DNA from: Stereocaulon alpinum
Taxonomy: Eukaryota > Ascomycota > Lecanoromycetes > Lecanorales > Stereocaulaceae
Direction: 5' to 3'
Assembly: GCA_018257865.1 (NCBI GenBank)
Contig: JAEUBA010000091.1
Coordinates: forward strand, 1 to 64,000
Length of the DNA stretch: 64,000 nucleotides
A program made the translations under genes and the position numbers. This document shows, piece by piece, positions 1-12,340 of this stretch (positions are counted from its first letter, which is position 1; each line of letters begins with the position of its first letter). Below the pieces are notes generated by a model. That model was not told the DNA's origin, ran no database searches, and was given only the letters and a program-made list of their open reading frames with translations.

Positions 1-3000
1 AGGGAGGATATAACTATAATAGAAGATAAGATTATATTTAAGAAAGTATAAAAAGTAGAGAATATTTATCTTAAGAGACTTAAACTTAAGTATCTTAACT
101 TAGGGGGCGATATTTCTAATAAGTTATAGAGTTATTATAATATATTTCTATTAGCCTATAAATAGAATATTAGTTATCTATATATTAAGAATAGGACGCT
201 ATATACTTAAGATATCTCTAAGATTACTAATCTAGTATAACTACCTCTCTATAAGATTTATTATATTATATACCCGCCTTTATTAGTATAAAAGATAGCT
301 CTTCGCGCTAAGGACTAGAGGATCTAAGATATAGTAAAAGCTAAATATACTAAAGAATACTTAATTACTCGTACTATTAGTAAGGAGATACCTATACTAA
401 CGACTACTAACTACTTTAAACGCGTATATAGACTATATACTATTACTATAGTTATAAGCCTTCTAAGACTCGCTTAGCTTAATAACCTTAGTCTTACTTA
501 GGACGAGCTTAAAGGGGGGGATTTATATTATAGCGGTAAGGGTTACGTAGATTTTATAGAGTTAGCTAGCCTAATATAAAATTAGGCTAAGATACCGCTA
601 GATAGTATTTATACTAAATATATTAATAAACTTACTACTAATATACTAAAGTTAGTAAAACTTAAAGAGTTAATCAACTTACTAGGGGAAGATCTCTATA
701 GGTAACTAAAGAAACTAGTTATATTTACTAGCTCTCCTATTATTATATATATTCTAGCGGTAGTAAGTCTATATCTCCTCTACTATTCCGCCTTAACTAT
801 ATACTAACCTTATTCTAGTAGTTTAAAAAGTATTTTCCTAGTAAATAGCTATAGTATAGCTTAACTATATATTCTAAAAAGCGAGATAAATTATTCGTAT
901 AGATATACTAATAAGGAAATTATAATTATTTTATTCCCCTCTTACCTATACCTCTAGAAGCGTAAATATAGATATAGACTAGATATAATACTATAGGATT
1001 TAATACTTTAGGTAAGTTAATTAGTAGTAATAGTAAAGATAGAAGGTATAAATTTAAAGACTAGTTTAAATATTATAAATAGTAGACCCTATCGTTTAAA
1101 TTAGAGAGTATAGAGAAACTATACTATTTAACTTAAGACTACTAATATAATATTTATATCCTAAAATCATACTATAAAGACCTAGCTAATACTACCTACC
1201 GCTTTCCCTAACCTAAATTAGTTATCTCTAACAAATCTAAATACTATCGCTACTATAGAGGATATAGTTCTGCTAGCTTAATATATATCTACTAGTAGAG
1301 ATTCTCTTTATAGGACGTCTTATAAACGGAAGGAGGTATCTAATTATTATTAACTAAGTTAAAGAACTAATTTAATTAATTAAGCTAATAATATAACTCT
1401 ATATTATACCTATATAACTTAAGAGCCGGCGGTAAAGTATATATTATTAATATACTACAGCGAATCTAGTAAGTTTAGCTCCGTATATATTTATTAATAG
1501 ACGCTTAAGTAGGTAGTATCTAAGGTCTTAAGGTCCTAGGCTAATAGGGTAGAGGCAGCGTATACTTATTAAGGATATAGATAAAATAGTAATATTCGTC
1601 TTATATAGGGGAACTATAGCTAGAGGTATAGTTATAGTAGTAACTATTCGAAAAGGTAGGAAAATTTCGTTTAACTTAGATAGTTTTATTTAACTTAGAT
1701 AGAATTCTATCTAAGTTAGATAGAAGTTAGTCCGACTTAGTTAAGTTTCTATTTAACTTAATTAATAGACTCTAAGCTAATTCGATATTAATTAAAATAA
1801 TATAATAATAATACGCTAAAGAAGCCTCCCCTTTCTAAAAAACTTCGCCTCCTTCCCTAAGGACCTCGCCTATCTAGCTACCTATAACTAGCTATATTAT
1901 TATAGATAATACTCCTTAATAACCTTATACTACCTTATTACTAGCGAAGACCCTTATATATATTAGATAGATAATAAAAATCTTCTAATAATAGCTAAGA
2001 TAAAGGTAGAACGAGCGGTAGCTACTAGAAAAGCCTAGGAGACTAAAGCGAATAAGCGAAAGGTATACTTTAAACTAAGTAACTTATTCTAAGTATTAAT
2101 ATATTAGTAGATTAAGGCTATTAAAGAAAAGTAGCTAGGGCCTAAGAGAAGTACTAAAGAGAGCAATAGAGTAGTAGAGCCTAGGAAATATTAAAGATAT
2201 AATAGTAACCTTAATAAGGATACCTCTAAATAAATATATAAAGAAGAGGTCTCTTTAAAGATAACTAGTATTAATAATATTAATATATTCTCTAATAACC
2301 CTATAACTAGCCCTATAAAGAAACTAGTACCTACTATTATTATAGGTATATAACTTTCCTCTACTCCTATATTTAGTCCGTTAGATAACTTTATATTTAG
2401 GAGACGGAAAAGATAGGCTTTTATATAATAAATTAGACCTCTATTATAAGTATAATTAGTATATAATAATAGATATAACCTATTAACTATATAGTATAAA
2501 CCGACGTAGCCGTTAATATCTAAGATTAATACTATATTATAAAGTAATATAAGTATTACCTAAAAGAAGACTATAAGTTACCTATTAATATTACGCGTAT
2601 ATTTAATACGCTAATATAGAAAGAAGGAAATAATATAGAACTATACTATAAAACGAGGTCCTTAGGGGAATACTAATACTAGGAACTACTAACGCAGCTT
2701 AGTAAATAATAAATTAGAGATATATATTTATTAAATATAGCTAAAACAGCTAATAGTATAGGGATAATAATACCGAATATCTTTATATATAGAGTAGAAT
2801 AGCTAGCGTGCTAGATAATCTACCTAGATACCCTAATAGATAATAACCGATAGGTTTAAATATACTAGTAGGAAATATCAAAAATCGAGAGAGAATATAA
2901 TTAGCAGACGGAAGGATAGATTAATAGTATATATACCTTAGTATATAGGTCTTATACTAACTAATCGTTATAGTCGGTATAATATAAGCAGCGATAGCTA

Positions 3001-4870
3001 ACCCGTACCGCACTACCTATATAGTATAAGCAGCCGAATTCTAGTACCGCGACTATAGGATAATTATCTAATCCTAATAATTAAGTTCTATTATCTAAAA
3101 GGATATAGCCTAGACTATTATCGACTTCGTTATCTATACCTATATATATATCTAATATTAAACCTGAAGATAAATATAAGGAGGCGGCTATAGAGGAGGC
3201 GGCGGGACCTATCGCTTAGGGTAGTTCTAAGCGTTGCTAAGTATAAAGATACTATTCCTTATAGGAATATTAATATATCTTCTACGTAACGAAGCCTATA
3301 TTTATCTCTAAGATTATAAGTAGTAATAATACTAATAGCCTATTACTATAGCTAGAATAAGACCCAGTAGCTCTAAGTAACCTTATAATAAGAATATAGA
3401 GAGAATAGAAGGCTAAGCTCTAAAGGACGAAGGGGCCTTAAGTTATTAGTAATTTAGATACCTCCGGTAATATACTAACTCCTAAAGAAGCTTATAAGGT
3501 TAATACTCCTAAACCCCTACCTATTTATCTAATACTGTGTATTAGCTAATATTTTCGCAGCTTCTAGATAGCCTAAGCGAATTTAGAAGTTTTATAATAA
3601 GGAGAATAAGATTAATCGTTAAAATAGTAGTAGAATAGCTATACTAAATAATCGAGGACTAGAAGAATATTATATCGAACCTACTATTTAATATATAATT
3701 TACTTTCGCGGATTTAGAGAAAGGTATAAGTATTCTTCTTTCCTAAATAAGAATAAAATATATAGCTAATAGGTCTAAGATAAGGGTCGTTTTTTAGTAC
3801 CGGTAATTATAATAAGTTTATATTATATTTTCTTTTTTAGCGTAATAAGCGGTATTAGACTTAGGTATAAGAGTATAGATCTATAGAAACCTTTACCCGC
3901 TAGTACTATTATTTTCGTTATAATAGCGCTTTATTATATGTTCGAAGAATACGAATATAGCTCCCGTAGGATTAAGAGATAGGACGGTATATTAGTTAGT
4001 AATAAGTTAACCTAATACTTAAAGAATAACCTATAAGCTAATAAAACCTTAAGCTATATACGAATATATAAGAAATATATAGTATAATATAGGTAATTTT
4101 AGAAGGTAGATAGTTATAGGAATACTTTATTATTAAATAATAGACTACTACTATACGAATAGGTAGGGTAAGAACCGTCGACTACTAGTTACTAATATAT
4201 TTAAGAATTCCCTAGAAGATCTAAAGAATTAACCGGACTTTTAGAGCGTTTTAGAGGAGTTAGGAATAGATAATACTAATATAATAGGCTAAGAAGAAGA
4301 GTATAGAAGAGATAAAGAATATACGGTATATATAAGATATAATTATAGGTATATATTATTAGCTAATACTAAAATTAAGACTAAAGAACTATTTAATAAT
4401 AGGCGTCTTAACAAGACTAATTTAGAGTCTAGAAATAATAATAGTTTTTTAGCTTCCCTTACCTACGGTTATAACTTAACGGATATAATAGAAATCCGGG
4501 TATTTTTAATATAGGACTTCGAGCGTATATATAAGGAGGCCGGCCTACGAGTAAGTAAGGAGCTTTAGGAAGAGAATTATATTATAGATATAGAAGAGTA
4601 GAGTAAGTTAGTAGAAAGGTAGATTATAGATAATAAAATAGTATATTTAAATATTACTCTAATAGGAGAAGAACTTAAGGAGTAGGCTATTAAGGATACT
4701 ATAGAGGGGATAGAGGATAGATTAATAGAGTATAAAGCTTAGGCGGGAGGAAGCCTAACGGAATTAAGCTATTAATAATCGAATATATAGTTATTAAATA
4801 TATAATATAAAAGTAATTATCGTATAGCTTAGATAATACTACCTACGGGTCTAATCTAGATATCTAACTT
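1..4870. other. Unassigned RIP-degraded repeat sequence
   Basis: No gene can be read here on either strand. A G-run at 513-520, preceded by AAA and followed by AT-rich sequence, looks like the polypurine tract of an element whose 3' end lies in the first 520 bases, but no matching LTR pair could be found. The 5' half of the copia element recognised at 5.3-7.1 kb (gag, integrase) may lie in the second part of this stretch; it is too mutated to identify by eye. Confidence 0.6.
1691..1718. repeat. 28-bp perfect palindrome
   Basis: The 14 bases TAACTTAGATAGAA are followed directly by their reverse complement, giving a perfect palindrome centred on GAATTC. Further copies of the half-site AACTTAGATAG lie just upstream (about 1670-1690), and relatives continue to about 1760. 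It may be part of a degraded LTR or foldback element; no function can be assigned. Confidence 0.8.
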
Positions 4871-4877
4871 AAATATA

Positions 4878-5012
4878 CCTACTATAGCGGAGGATATATC
4901 TAAACTATCCGACTTAAATAAACCTACTATAGCGGAGGATATATCTAAACTATCCGACTTAAATAAACCTACTATAGCGGAGGATATATCTAAACTATCT
5001 AACTTAGACGAC
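4878..5012 (+). repeat. 45-bp minisatellite, 3 copies
   Basis: Three head-to-tail copies of a 45-bp unit begin at 4878, 4923 and 4968 with CCTACTATAGCGG. The first two are nearly identical and the third diverges at its end. The length is a multiple of three (15 codons), so it may be a repeat inside a former coding region. It lies just upstream of the copia reverse transcriptase. Confidence 0.85.
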
Positions 5013-5309
5013 TTCCCTATTACTAATATTATTAATATACTAGCTGAGCGTATATAATTCGTATTCTAGAAGGATTACGCGATTACTACGTTAGTTTAGT
5101 AAAGTAACTATTAATACTAACGTTATAGATACCTAGTATAGTAATTCGAGGTTGCGGATACTGCTATTATTTACCTCAAGTTACTGATTTAGCTGATTTT
5201 AGGGTCCGTAATTAATATAGGATATAGACCCTGATTTGGCTAGGGCCTACTGATAGCGCAAAACTAGCTGTGAGGCTAATGACATAATCTTTTAGGAAAG
5301 CGCGATGTA

Positions 5310-6870
5310 GTAAGAAGCTCTTAATACTAAAATAGAAAACTATCGCTACTAAGGGACGTTTAATCCCCCTTATAAGCCACCGCTAGGGACGAAGATCGTT
5401 AAAACCCAGTAGGTATTAGTATATAAGAAGGGACTAATAGGAAAGATTACTAAGCGTAAAGCTCGCTGGGTTGCTAAAGGTTTCAGCTAACGAAAAGGTA
5501 TTAATTATAACGAAACCTTCTTATCGACTCTTAAGTAATTATTAATTCGCGTCTTAATAGCTATCGCCGCGAAATACGATATAGTTATAGAATTATTAGA
5601 TATAGTCTTAGCGTTCCTTAAGGCGCTGCTATACTATAACGTCTGGGTGGAGTAACCGCTTAGATATACTAACGGAAAGCTAGGATACGCCTGTAAATTA
5701 AATAGAGCGTTATACGGCTTAAAGTAAGCGTTCTATAAATAGTACGAGACGCTATACGCTGAGCTGAAGAAGTACGGTTTCTAAAGAATTAAGTAGGACT
5801 ACTCGATCTTTATTAATAATATTACTAGGGTAATTATTAGAGCTTACGTTAATAATCTACTAATAATTACGAAGGACCGTAAGGATATTACTGCTATTAA
5901 AGTAATACTAGATAAACGCTTCCGATTTAAATACCTCGGTGACGTTAAAGAGTACTTAGGAATAGAAGTAGTAAGAACTAGATCTACGCTTTATATTAAC
6001 TAGACTAAGTACGTTCGCAGCCTATTAGTTAAGCTGGGAATATAAGAGTATAGACCAGCTAGATCGCTAATAGAGTATAGCGAAATACAGCTAGCGGAAG
6101 AAGGAGTCTAAGCCTTACCGGATAAAGTTAAGGCGTACTAGTCCCTAGTCGGGGCGTTGAATTAGCTTAGTACTATAACTAGGCCTAATATCAGTCTTAT
6201 AGTTAGTAGATTAGCAAGATTTAATAAGAATCCTACCGCTAAGTACCTACTAGCGGCTAAGCGAGTTATTAGATATTTATCTAGAACTCTAGATATCGAA
6301 ATCACGTATAAGGCTAGCGATAAGGAAGGCCTATAAGGCTACTTAGATACCTTATAGTATAATAGTTAGGAGACTAGCAGATCCACCGGAGCCTACGTAT
6401 ATAAATTATATAACAGTGTAATATCGTAGTTAACTAAGCTATAAAAGCAAGTTGCCCTATCTTCTACTAAGTCCGAATATATAGCGGCAGTAGAGGCAGC
6501 TAAGGAAGGACTATTCCTAGGGCCTATAATTAAGAATCTAGGCTTTAATAATAGAGACTTTCTAGTAAGCCTAGTAGTCGATAATTAGGCTGTAATTAAG
6601 CTAGCTTCTAATCCAGCTAATTACAGCGCGATAAAGTATATCAGGATACGCCACTACTTTATAAGGGAATCAGTAGGCGAAACTAAGGAAATCGCTCTCC
6701 GCTGGGTTAATATAAAGTTATAGTATACTAACCCCCTAATAAAGCTATTAGGTCCTAGCACCTGCGGCCCTGCTAGAGGCCTACTAGGTCTAGCGGCGGG
6801 CAAAAGATAAAGCTATATAGGTAATATAGTAGAGTAGTAGACCTCGCTGTCGCTATAAGCTTAGAGGGAG
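5310..6870 (+). pseudogene. Ty1/copia reverse transcriptase-RNase H remnant (copia-1)
   Basis: Conceptual reading on the plus strand gives the copia polymerase in order: a start resembling KARWVAKGF (about 5456), an ETF block, LLDIVLAFL, ALYGLK, the catalytic box at about 5845-5856, LGDVKEYLGIEV (about 5935), and RNase H with SSTKSEYIAA (about 6460) followed by a DNWAVIKLA-like segment. Many TAG/TAA codons interrupt it at former Trp and Gln positions, so it cannot encode protein. The catalytic YVDD box reads Tyr-Val-Asn-Asn, as expected from G-to-A change of both Asp codons. A purine-rich tract and an LTR follow directly. The 5' LTR was not found. Confidence 0.9.
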
Positions 6871-7082
6871 TGTTAAATATTCGCTCTATAGCTTATAGGC
6901 TTAGCGGTCTTAGCAATAATCAGCCGCTAGAGCGATCTTAGATATAATCGGCCGCTAGTAGCCTATAGGCAGAATTTTTATATATAGCAGAAATTCTCCT
7001 TTATTTCCTCTATATATAATGTAATACTAAGTAGTCTAATATATAGCTACTGCTGGTTAATCAAGCTATATCGTTACCTACA
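6871..7082 (+). repeat. Probable 3' LTR of copia-1
   Basis: The segment starts with TGTTAAATATTCGC right after a purine-rich tract (TTAGAGGGAG, 6861-6870), as a 3' LTR should, and it can be closed at a CA dinucleotide at 7081-7082. Only this copy is visible, so the right boundary is a best guess. Confidence 0.6.
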
Positions 7083-7559
7083 AGAGGTTCCTATAATATT
7101 ATACCGAATAAGCCTATTCTAATAGAAACCTAGCCCTAGAAGTCCTTGCGGACTATACCTTGTTACGGGCTGGGCTTTGCTTTCCAGCGTTACCACTTAT
7201 CACCTTACCTACTCGGCACCCTAGCCCTATTAGGCCTAGCTCTAGCGGGTTACTTATAGGTCTTCGCACGCCTATATCTAGCTTTCCTTCCTTAGATATA
7301 TTCTCCTAGTCTAATAACACCCCTATTAACTCGCTCTAGGCCGGCCCCTAACATACCTAGAGTACGTCGCTGAGCGCGACTTCCCTAGCCCTAGCCCTAG
7401 TCCCCCAGTTACGATAGTAACTGCCCTAGATATCCTCGTTTAGCCCTTCCAGCTATACCTCGCCCTGATTTAGGTAACCTTAGTAGAACTAGAGGTAGAC
7501 CTCGACCTAGAACCCTAGACCTTACCCTTATCCTACGAACCTAAGTTAGATAGTGATAA

Positions 7560-9150
7560 TCCTATCGACCCTAACGAAGACCCCCTAGACGTCCTAACCT
7601 AGTAGCTATAGGATAGAGCTAATAAAGCTAACTAGTTTATACCTAAAGTCCTAGAAATACTACGCTTTAGGGAAAGATATTATAGTAGAATCCCCCTCGC
7701 TAAGTGCGAAGATAAGGACGGAGTCCTATACTTCTATAAGAAATAGTATATCCCGAATTCTAATAAGCTACGGCTTCGCCTAGTCTAGCTAGCCTATAAT
7801 AGCGTTGTAGGTAGCTACCTTAGTTATACGAAGTATTATAAGTTAATTAACTAAGCCTATTAGTAGCTAAACGTCTATACTACCGTCTAGCGTTTTATAC
7901 GGAATTACTATATATATTATAGAACTAAGCCCTCCCGCTAGCGCACCTAAGGTTAGCTACGCCTATTAATACCTCCTTAATAATAATAGAGAGATATCTT
8001 AATAGACTACGTAGGTCCTTTACTACCTTATACCTATAGGGGAATTACCTATCAGTATATCCTAGTCTTTATTAATTAATTAACTAAGATATAATACCTT
8101 ATACCTACTATATCTATAGAAGTAGACGAAGCCTACGATAGCTTCTACTAGAATATATAAAAGCTCTATAGATTACCTAATATCCTTATATCTAATAGAG
8201 GATCCTAGTTTATATTAGAAGTCTAGCAGTCCTTTTATAAGTAGCTTAGGATCGACCTGCGAATATCTATAGGCTATCACCTATAAACGGATAGCCAAAC
8301 TAAGCGCTTTAACGCAGTAATAGAATACTACCTTCGTATATACGTTAACTATATATAAGATGATTAAGTAAAGTAGCTCCTAGGAGCGGAGTTCTCTAGT
8401 AATAATATAGACTCCTCTAGTACCCTAGCCTCGCCTTTCTTAACTAATTATAGTTAATACCCTTATATTAGGTTCGAACTAACTAAACCCTTACCCCTAG
8501 ATCTTACCGCTTAGGCCTATAACTATCTAATCGCCGCTAACGAATTTATGATATAGATAGAAGCCCTTAACGACTACCTATAAGATAAGATACTAATCGC
8601 CTAAGTAATCTTTAAGTCTTTAGCTAATTAGCGCTAACGCCCCTACCTAAGATACTTAGTAAATAACTAAGTATAGTTAAATACTAAGAACCTAAATACT
8701 ACGCAACCCTCTATTAAGTTAGATAACTATAATATTAGTCCTTTCTGAGTCTCTAAGATCTTTAATAACCCCCTTATAGTCTAGTTAGACCTACCCCCGT
8801 CTATAAAAGTCTACCCTATCTTCTACGCTAGCTTACTATAGCTAGCAGCTAATAATCCCCTACTTAGATAAGTCTAACTACCCTAAGAACCTATAATTAC
8901 TAAAGACGGCTAACGCGAATAGTACGTTAATAGTATCTTAAATTCTAAGTATAACCGTAGATATAGCCTACTACTACTAAAGTACTATATTAATTAGGAA
9001 GGCTACGTAGCGACGTAGGAACTATTTTAATACCTAAACTATTATTAATAAGCTATTAATAAGTACTACGCCTTAAAGCCTAGCGCCGCTAGTCTCTATA
9101 AATCCCTATATATTATTTAAGGTTACTGCTATAAGGAGCCCTTACTTACC
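7560..9150 (+). pseudogene. Ty3/gypsy integrase remnant
   Basis: Plus-strand translation yields the integrase half of a gypsy polyprotein: a zinc-binding-domain-like stretch (about 7740-7960), a core beginning DYVGPL (about 8005), then RGSQFI (about 8195) and a segment resembling HPQTDGQTKRFN (about 8270-8320), followed by the C-terminal part. Stops and Tyr replacements of the RIP type run throughout. Upstream gag and reverse transcriptase of this element are not visible, so it is truncated or was split by the copia insertion. Bases 7083-7560 between the LTR and the integrase hold no recognised feature. Confidence 0.85.
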
Positions 9151-9159
9151 TAGTTCTTA

Positions 9160-9500
9160 CCCTCACCTCGCCTAGTCCTCGCCTTATTAATAATTACCAT
9201 ATTATTATATAAGCTTAATATTAACTTAAGTTAATATTAATCCTTAATAAATCCTCGCCTAGCCTCGTCTAGTCCCCGCCTTACCTTATTCTATACTTCG
9301 GAGAGTATAACCTAACTTAAAGAGAGTTACCCTAGTCCTCACCTTACCTCGCCTCGCCTAGTTATAACTCTAGATAAGTTAAGTCCCCGCCTCGCCCTAA
9401 TTATAACTCCGAATAAGTTAAGCCCCTGCCTAGTTACGACTCTAGAGGAGTTAAGTTCTCGCCTTACCCTACCCGTCTAGTCTTTATCCCTTCTCGCTAA
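9160..9500 (+). repeat. Degenerate C-rich direct repeats
   Basis: CCCCGCCTCGCC-like and GTTATAACTC...AAGTTAAG-like blocks alternate several times with spacing of roughly 40-50 bp. They lie between the integrase remnant and the polypurine tract of the gypsy element, a place where such elements often keep non-coding repeats. The repeats escaped RIP better than their surroundings because they contain few CA or TG dinucleotides. Confidence 0.6.
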
Positions 9501-9558
9501 GTCCCTACCTTATCGCCGTATACCTCTTATAGGAGCTTAACCTTAAAGAGGGGGCTAC

Positions 9559-9829
9559 TATTATAGTATAGCCTTATAAGCTATATCTACTATATTACTA
9601 CTAAGGGCCCCTAAGTCTAATATTAACTTTAGTTAATATTAAGCCTTAGTAGACCTAGCCTAGTCTAGCTGAGATTACCCTATTAGGAATTAAGTTCTAG
9701 TAGCTCCTATATATAGAGCTACTACCCCCGTCCTATTTCTAATTCCTCGTCTTTTGTCTTAGCTTACTCCTGTACCTAAGTCCTTACTATAGAATCAAGA
9801 ATACCTTATCTACGTCCCGTTCCCTAACA
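9559..9829 (+). repeat. Probable 3' LTR of the gypsy remnant
   Basis: A tract AAAGAGGGGGC (from about 9546) resembling a polypurine tract is followed by TATTATAG (a TG start probably changed to TA by RIP), and the segment can be closed at CCCTAACA (about 9822-9829). Its partner LTR was not found upstream, so the element is incomplete. Confidence 0.55.
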
Positions 9830-10099
9830 CTTTAATTAGAGTTAAGGTAAAATATTTAGGGGTACTAAGTAGAATTACTAGGGATAAGAATATAGTTAGA
9901 GATACTTAATAAGAGATAGAGAGGTAAATAGGGATAGTAGATATCTTAATATATAGCTAATTAGGACGTTAATACTATTTCTAGTTATTATTCTAGTTAT
10001 AAAATCTAGGAGATTTATATCTACTATTCTACTATTCTAAGTATTTATATTTAGTAGTTAATTCTTATTAAGTCCTATTTATTTCTATTAATACCTTAA

Positions 10100-10625
10100 G
10101 AGTATATAATATCCTACTAGGATATCCTATATTAGTAGGATATCCTACTAATATCCTATACCTCTTAGCGATCCTATCCCGATCCTATCCTATACCCGCT
10201 AGGAGATATAGGATTTGGGGTGCCCTAATCCTATACTATACTAGTATACTATACTATCCTAGTAGGATATCCTATACCTTTCCGGCTAGTAATTCCTACG
10301 CCTACTTACTAGTATTTTAATAAGTTTAATAGCTTCTTATATAGTTATACCTATCTAGCTTTATTACTATAGCCTATCTCTACTACTAGATATAATATAA
10401 TTACTTAAAGAATTCTAGTTATTATTCTAGTTATCGCCTTCTAGTATTAACTATTTCCCTAAAGTCTTATCTTATCCGCTACTAGAATATCCTATACTAC
10501 TAGGATATCCTATTAATATTTTATACCTTTTAGTAATCCTATCTTCACCCGTACTATACTATCTTATAGGATAGTAGAAAGTCTAATATCCTATACTATC
10601 CTATACCTTTTCGGGTAGTATATAT
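10100..10625. repeat. Cluster of GGATA/TATCC inverted motifs
   Basis: GGATATCC and related words (TAGTAGGATATCC, ATCCTATACC) occur repeatedly in both orientations, giving many short overlapping palindromes in two sub-clusters (about 10100-10290 and 10480-10620). There is no coding potential. The rest of 9830-10930 is AT-rich with nothing recognised. Confidence 0.7.
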
Positions 10626-10935
10626 AGATACTGGTAGGTATATCTCCTACTAGATAAATCTCCTTATATTTAACCTAATATCTATAACTTAACTATAGAT
10701 ATTTAATTAGAAGATCTCTTCTACTAAAACTAGTCTATTAAGCCTATTTATCTTTATCCTTAATACTTCTCTCTACGAGCTCTAAACCCTAGACGGGTAA
10801 AGTACTACCTAGTAGACGTATAAGTCGTAATACGTTAAAGCCTATTATAATAATAACAAAATATGTTATTGTTTCTATACTAAATACAAAATTTAATCTA
10901 TAATACTTGGAACCGATTTCCGCCTAGCTTTAGAA

Positions 10936-12340
10936 CTAACTATTGCAAATACATTCTAACGTTGGCGGATTAGTCAAGTACAGGCCAATGTAACCATTCG
11001 GTACATTAACACCATTGTCTTCTCCTCCACAGCCATTATGTCCAGTGCAGCCATTGACAATATACCCGTTCTGGGTGGGACAGTCTGCGAATTCATGATC
11101 CACGTCAAGGCTATTCAGATCCCATGAACACATCTGTGTATTCGAGAGACAAGCCGGATTGAACGTCGTGCCTTGAACGAAGTACTGATCTAGCTGACCT
11201 TTAGAACCGCCTAAGGCAGCACATTTAGCTGCACCACCCAACAGTAATTCAGGTGTGGTCCAATTGGAGAATAATTGTTGAAGAAGTGGAGCATAGCTGT
11301 CTCCCATGGATCCTAAGTTATTGAGCGAGTACGTCGTGTTCGTGCTGTTGTCGTACCAGAAGGGACCACACACATTGTTATGGTCATAGCCCTTCTCACA
11401 ACCAGTCGTATAGGCGAGACCGCCGTCTGTTGTAGTGGCTAAGCTGTGAATATCTGTGGCGTTGGCTCTGGTAATAATGATGTTGTTCGCAGTTAAGGCC
11501 CTGGAGATGACATATGTTTGAAGACCTATGAGCAGTTCATCTGATGCAGACGATATGTCCGGTAGAGGATTGACTTGGAATTGGCCGGTACCAGCTAATT
11601 CGATGAATGTGTTGACATCATTGACCATGGACGGATCTTGCAATATTCTGTTGATATTGCTGAACGACGTCTGAGACGGAGTTGCTCAACTCACTCATCT
11701 GAGCCACTTGTATCTGCGTTGTTCCAACTGGCATCAAATTTCTAAAGACTTGTGGACTTTGTTGATTGGCGACCACGATTGCTTTAATGACGCCTGCGAC
11801 GGAAAGGACGTTCAAGAATTGGAGGCCTGCGGCCAGTGCTACGAGGATTTCATTCACCAAGACGCTGGCTCTCTTTGGCGGGTCAAGGAGTTCCACAATA
11901 GCCCCAATTCTCTCAGCGGCGAGTCCGTTGGCATTACCCATACCGCGCCAGTAGGAGTTGAAGACGTGATTTATGCCGTATATGTTGTATGCGATATAGA
12001 AATCCTTGGCGGTAAAGTCCTTGCTCATAGGAAAGCTGCATGCGCTAGGTTCAATGGCCGTGCAGTCCATGGAGGACAAAGCCTGAATTTCCCAAAAACA
12101 GGAAGAAAAGTTTGATGGGGTATCACATCTATCCTTGTGCGCGGCGTACCAGGTCTGCGTGTACTGAGTCATGCCAAGGGTGTCCCAGCATGATGGATCG
12201 ACGCCGCTCACAGAAGGATTGTTGCACGGTTCTGAACCCTTGTAGAGGCTATTAATAGTGGGATATAACATTGGAATGGCCACAACGACGGTAGCATCAA
12301 GGATGACAACAGCCACGAAAGTAAGGGTGGAAGGTCGCAT
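10936..12340 (-). CDS. Predicted secreted cysteine-rich protein, function unknown
   Basis: Two overlapping reading frames are joined here by an inferred 58-bp intron at 11637-11694 (donor GTGAGT, acceptor GCAAG), giving exons 12340-11695 and 11636-10936 and a 448-residue product. The start was chosen at 12340 because the protein then opens with a signal-peptide-like run (residues 1-22); the frame continues 21 bases upstream only to a TTG. A second hydrophobic stretch lies at about 163-191. The second exon is rich in Cys and Gly and has NxS/T sites such as NWT and NST, fitting passage through the secretory pathway. I do not recognise the family. The splice acceptor is not the best consensus, so a frameshifted pseudogene is the alternative. 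The stop codon lies right at the edge of the RIP block. Confidence 0.65.

Larger units (their letters stand above)
1..10930. repeat. RIP-degraded AT-rich transposon block
   Basis: The block is dominated by A and T, and CA and TG dinucleotides are very rare over long runs, so ATG start codons have almost vanished and no reading frame of useful length survives. TAG and TAA sit where retrotransposon proteins have Trp or Gln. This is what repeat-induced point mutation does (CpA to TpA on either strand). Recognisable pieces inside are a copia polymerase and LTR and a gypsy integrase and LTR, annotated separately. The block ends abruptly just before the stop codon of the gene at 10936. Confidence 0.9.

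Noticed and set aside
526..1000. Candidate LTR starting TATTATAGCGG after a G-run
   Set aside because: No second copy, no closing CA end and no target duplication could be found, so it is not annotated as an LTR.
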